A DNA stretch of 5,853 nucleotides. It comes from Halanaerobiaceae bacterium. GTDB taxonomy: Bacteria > Bacillota_F > Halanaerobiia > Halanaerobiales > CSSED10-376. The DNA is taken from NCBI GenBank assembly GCA_003557445.1, contig PWOK01000231.1:1-5853 (forward strand). Reading direction: 5' to 3'. Position numbers and translations under genes: made by a program. Below the pieces are notes generated by a model that was not told the DNA's origin, did no database searches, and saw only the letters and a program-made list of their open reading frames with translations. The first letter of the stretch is position 1. Each line of letters opens with the position of its first letter. Positions 5,453-5,853 of this stretch are shown one piece after another.

Positions 5453-5853
5453 ATGGAATATTATCAAAATATTATTAAAAATTCTCAACCCAAAATATAT
5501 TATTTAATAATTGCTATTACAGGAGTTATTTTATTTGCCTTTTTATTTATATTCCCACCACAATTTATTGCAACTGCTGGTATATTTTTTGTACTGACAG
5601 CAAGTTATTTACTGGGAATAAAAGGAGGAATAATTGGATTCTTATTGGGTTCTTTAATAGTTCTTATCCCTTCATTTAATGAAGGGATGGAAACATACTT
5701 ATCTATGCAGATAACTGCAATAATAATATATTTTTTTACTGGAATAATTTTTGGGAAAGGTATAGATCTTATCAGAAAACAGAATAGTGATTTAGAAAAA
5801 AGTAGAAAACGGCTTAATATGTTTATTTCAGAAAATCCGGTAATTATTTTTTC
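5453..5853 (+). CDS. Membrane sensor protein with PAS-like segment, N-terminal part (3' truncated by window edge)
   Basis: 133 complete codons remain open at the window end. AAAGGAG (5439-5445) precedes the ATG by 7 bases. Four hydrophobic stretches are visible (about 16-35, 38-54, 57-72, 84-100), then a charged, probably coiled linker (about 105-122) with DLEKSRKRL, leading into NMFISENPVIIF, which reads like the first strand of a PAS domain. The output domain (histidine kinase, GGDEF, EAL or other) is outside the window. The KGGIIGFLLGSLI segment (58-70) resembles RGGIIAAFLAGFI of the upstream EAL protein, and both proteins have a TG-rich last membrane segment, suggesting a shared type of sensor module. 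The 25-base gap points to co-transcription with the EAL gene. The membrane-plus-PAS layout is well supported; the final function is unknown. Confidence 0.8.
   Translation, partial: MEYYQNIIKNSQPKIYYLIIAITGVILFAFLFIFPPQFIATAGIFFVLTASYLLGIKGGIIGFLLGSLIVLIPSFNEGMETYLSMQITAIIIYFFTGIIFGKGIDLIRKQNSDLEKSRKRLNMFISENPVIIF

Overview
The window looks like chromosomal DNA of a low-GC, Gram-positive, endospore-forming bacterium. The evidence is AT-rich DNA, strong AGGAGG-type ribosome binding sites, a spoVA operon, and a methylenetetrahydrofolate reductase C-terminus of the Firmicutes type. A clostridial or Halanaerobiales-like anaerobe is my best guess, but the sequence alone does not settle it. All genes lie on the + strand.

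Layout. (1) Positions 1-405 hold the C-terminal end of a methylenetetrahydrofolate reductase domain, closed by a perfect-palindrome terminator (445-468). (2) A probable forespore (sigma-G type) promoter at 471-500 leads into spoVAC-spoVAD-spoVAE (539-2369). This is the compact clostridial form of the operon that moves dipicolinic acid across the inner spore membrane. (3) A 58-codon gene at 2477-2653 encodes a basic protein with four cysteines. It abuts an alpha/beta-hydrolase-fold gene (2666-3460) that has the nucleophile serine but no histidine in its last 205 residues. (4) A consensus sigma-A promoter (3457-3485), whose -35 box overlaps the hydrolase stop codon, drives tRNA-Arg(UCU) at 3524-3601. 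(5) A promoter at 3674-3702 precedes a membrane protein with a degenerate GGDEF domain and an intact EAL domain (3757-5427), predicted to be a c-di-GMP phosphodiesterase. It is followed 25 bp later by the start of a second membrane sensor gene (5453 to the window end), which shares the same kind of N-terminal membrane module and runs into a PAS-like segment.

How they fit together. The spoVA block serves spore maturation and germination. The EAL gene and the following sensor gene look like a co-transcribed c-di-GMP or signalling pair. The small cysteine protein and the hydrolase appear to be translationally linked, but nothing in the sequence proves they belong to the spore function upstream. 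No mobile element, CRISPR array or clear horizontal insertion is visible. The least explained items are the four-cysteine microprotein, the histidine-less hydrolase, and the paired membrane sensor modules.
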